From JAWXCM01 sp034408745 (GTDB taxonomy: Bacteria > Acidobacteriota > Terriglobia > Bryobacterales > Bryobacteraceae), in the NCBI GenBank assembly GCA_034408745.1, contig JAWXCM010000448.1, positions 1-25,863 on the forward strand: DNA of 25,863 bases. The letters run 5' to 3'. Shown here in pieces: positions 24,124-25,863 of the stretch (positions within the stretch are counted from its first letter, which is position 1; every line of letters starts with the position of its first letter). Under the pieces are notes generated by a model. It was not told the origin of the DNA. It saw only the letters and a program-made list of their open reading frames with translations, and did no database searches. Both the position numbers and the translations under genes were made by a program.

Positions 24124-25581
24124 ATGATCCCGGATACCATCCCAGAAGGTCTTACATTCGACGACGTGTTGCTCCAGCCTGCCCGGAGCGCCGTGTTGCC
24201 CAACCAGGCAGACACCAGCACGTTCGCCACACGCAAGGTCGGCATCAACATACCCATCCTGAGCTCGGCGATGGACACGGTCACGGAGTCCCATCTCGCC
24301 ATCGCCCTCGCGCAGCAGGGCGGCATCGGAATCATTCACAAGAACATGTCGATTGAGCGGCAGGCCGAAGAGGTCGACCGCGTGAAGCGTTCGGAAAGCG
24401 GCATGATCGTCGACCCGGTCACGATTGAGCCTGAGAAGAAGATCTCAGACGCGCTTGCACTGATGCAGCGCTATCGCATTTCCGGCGTGCCTGTGACGCA
24501 GCACGGGAAGCTGGTAGGCATTCTCACCAATCGCGATCTGCGGTTTGAAACGCGCTTCGATCTGCCCGTGTCGGACGTGATGACGAAGGACAACCTCATC
24601 ACGGTGCCGGTAGGGACCACGCTGGAAGAAGCGCAGTCGATCCTGCACCGCCACCGCGTGGAGAAACTGCTGGTGGTCGACGATCAGTACTACCTCAAGG
24701 GTCTGATCACAGTAAAAGACATCCAGAAGAAACTGAAGTATCCCAACGCGGCCAAGGACGATCAGGGGCGGCTGCGTGTTGGAGCGGCGCTCGGCGCAAC
24801 AGGCGACTTTCTGGAGCGCGCACAGGCGCTGGTGGCCCGCAAGGTGGACGTGCTGGTGGTGGACACCGCGCACGGTCACAGTGAGCGTGTGCTGGAAGCG
24901 GTGCGCCACATCAAGCATGCGCTGCCCGACGTGCAGCTGATCGCCGGTAACGTCGCCACGTACGAAGGCGCGCGCGATCTCATCGAGCTTGGTGTCGACG
25001 GCGTGAAGGTGGGCATTGGACCGGGTTCCATCTGCACCACGCGCGTAGTCAGCGGCGCGGGCGTGCCTCAGATCACGGCCATCATGGACTGCGCGAAAGC
25101 CACGCGCGGCACTGGCGTTCCACTCATCTCCGATGGCGGCGTGAAGTTCTCCGGCGACGTCACCAAGGCGATCGCCGCGGGTGCCGACTGCGTCATGATC
25201 GGCAGCCTGCTGGCGGGCACCGAAGAGAGTCCGGGCGAGACGATTCTGTATCAGGGCCGTACGTTCAAGAGCTATCGCGGCATGGGTTCCCTGGGCGCGA
25301 TGTCGGCCGGCAGCTCCGACCGTTACGCGCAGGATCCGAACGCCAAGATGGTTCCCGAAGGCATCGAAGGCCGCGTGCCGTATAAGGGCATGCTGGCCGA
25401 CCTGGTGTTCCAGCTTGTTGGCGGACTGCGGTCGGGCATGGGCTATACGGGCTCGAACAGCATTGCCGAACTGCACGAGAAGGCTCGGTTCCTGCGCGTC
25501 AGCGCGGCGGGGCTGCGTGAGAGTCACGTGCACGACGTCATCATCACCAAGGAAGCGCCGAACTACCGGATGGAGCAGTAG
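24124..25581 (+). CDS. guaB: Inosine-5'-monophosphate dehydrogenase
   Basis: This catalyses IMP + NAD -> XMP + NADH, the committed step to GMP, in the cytoplasm. It has 485 aa from the ATG at 24124 (MIPDTIPEGLTFDDVLLQPA), the usual length and N-terminus for GuaB; reading could extend upstream to 23971 but that overlaps the previous gene. Two CBS domains lie at ~95-210 (SDALALMQRYRISGVPVTQ and VEKLLVVDDQYYLKGLITV). The catalytic loop GIGPGSICTTRV carries Cys304, and the mobile flap contains YRGMGSLGAMS and PEGIEGRVPYKG. All key residues are intact. A TATTCT box 13 nt before the ATG is a possible -10. It is followed by a structured spacer and not by guaA. Confidence 0.97.
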   Translation: MIPDTIPEGLTFDDVLLQPARSAVLPNQADTSTFATRKVGINIPILSSAMDTVTESHLAIALAQQGGIGIIHKNMSIERQAEEVDRVKRSESGMIVDPVTIEPEKKISDALALMQRYRISGVPVTQHGKLVGILTNRDLRFETRFDLPVSDVMTKDNLITVPVGTTLEEAQSILHRHRVEKLLVVDDQYYLKGLITVKDIQKKLKYPNAAKDDQGRLRVGAALGATGDFLERAQALVARKVDVLVVDTAHGHSERVLEAVRHIKHALPDVQLIAGNVATYEGARDLIELGVDGVKVGIGPGSICTTRVVSGAGVPQITAIMDCAKATRGTGVPLISDGGVKFSGDVTKAIAAGADCVMIGSLLAGTEESPGETILYQGRTFKSYRGMGSLGAMSAGSSDRYAQDPNAKMVPEGIEGRVPYKGMLADLVFQLVGGLRSGMGYTGSNSIAELHEKARFLRVSAAGLRESHVHDVIITKEAPNYRMEQ

Positions 25582-25600
25582 GCGCTGTGACTGTGGACCA

Positions 25601-25722
25601 CGAATGACCTGGGAGAAAGTTCAGAACCCCGCCCGAGCACGGTAAGGCTGCGAAGCGGACCCGCTGTAGCCTGCATTGTTTTTGCAGCGCAGCCAGAAAC
25701 GCCTCCTGCCCCCAGGTCTTCG
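25601..25722. ncRNA. Candidate structured RNA downstream of guaB
   Basis: A closing stem CGAA(T)GACCTGGG (25601-25613) pairs with CCCAGGTCTTCG (25711-25722): 12 bp with one bulged T. Inside, GGCTGCG (25646-25652) pairs with CGCAGCC (25688-25694). Within that are hairpins AGCG-GACC-CGCT (25654-25665) and CTGCA/TGCAG (25671-25687). Between the outer and inner stems lie unpaired strands of about 32 and 16 nt. This nested fold resembles the general plan of small RNAs such as 6S RNA, but I see no 6S or SRP signature. The strand cannot be fixed because the pairs are Watson-Crick. It may instead be a 3'-UTR element of guaB. Confidence 0.4.
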
Positions 25723-25825
25723 GCGTGAGCCATGTTCGGGAAGAGCCGGTGCGCGATATATGCATAAACCTAAAAACGGCAGTTGATTCCGGGTTCGTGG
25801 TTTGAAGTAGTTGATACTGTTGGGA

Positions 25826-25863
25826 ATGACTGACCAAAAGGCGTTGGTATCGGGTCACCCGGA
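25826..25863 (+). CDS. Start of a gene cut by the window end (tentative)
   Basis: An ATG after GTTGGGA opens a frame reading MTDQKALVSGHP to the window edge. Only 12 codons are visible, so neither product nor reality can be confirmed. Confidence 0.3.
   Translation, partial: MTDQKALVSGHP

Noticed and set aside
25601..25722. SRP (4.5S) RNA or 6S RNA as the identity of the structured spacer
   Set aside because: No GGAA tetraloop or GGAAGGNAGCAGC-like SRP core on either strand and no recognisable 6S sequence blocks; it is kept only as an unclassified candidate.
25544..25858. 104-aa minus-strand open frame after guaB
   Set aside because: It overlaps the end of guaB and the structured spacer, and shows no recognisable motif or ribosome site.

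Overview
The window looks like a chromosome segment of a high-GC Acidobacteriota, probably of the Solibacter/Bryobacter type. The reasons are a secreted protein ending in the C-terminal domain first named from Solibacter (TIGR03437 type), an Oar-like TonB-dependent receptor with a carboxypeptidase-regulatory N-terminus, a Ser/Thr kinase with a C-terminal TPR region, and a propeller-type sensor kinase. This placement comes from family recognition, not from a search. No tRNA, rRNA, CRISPR array, insertion sequence or phage gene was seen.

Layout. Positions 144-7627 hold three minus-strand genes, read HDAC-like deacetylase -> Ser/Thr kinase-TPR -> secreted M36 metallopeptidase. A 375-bp divergent spacer (7628-8002) carries a strongly base-paired leader for the next gene. 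From 8003 all genes are on the plus strand: a large secreted Ig/BACON-like protein with a terminator (8003-11293); a two-component sensor kinase and LuxR-type response regulator with overlapping stop and start (11388-14848); a small overlapping gene pair that looks like a degenerate nucleotidyltransferase/HEPN module (14902-15505); a Tat-like exported protein of unknown function followed closely by the TonB-type receptor (15574-20440); an SDR oxidoreductase (20515-21270); a stand-alone penicillin-binding transpeptidase with a histone-H1-like basic N-terminus and a very strong terminator (21449-22790); an exported HExxH metallopeptidase-like protein (22854-24068); and IMP dehydrogenase guaB (24124-25581). 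A 282-bp tail holds a candidate structured RNA and the first codons of another gene.

Working together. Most products act in the envelope or outside the cell (protease, adhesin-like Ig protein, outer-membrane receptor, PBP, exported peptidase). The remainder are signalling (Ser/Thr kinase, two-component pair) or housekeeping (guaB, SDR). Only the sensor/regulator pair and the 14902/15122 pair have overlaps that imply tight co-expression. The least explained signals are the overlapping HEPN-like pair, the folded RNA candidate after guaB, the leader of the 8003 gene, a 14-bp perfect palindrome upstream of the 22854 gene, and TANNNT boxes lying 6-8 nt before three start codons, which suggest leaderless mRNAs.
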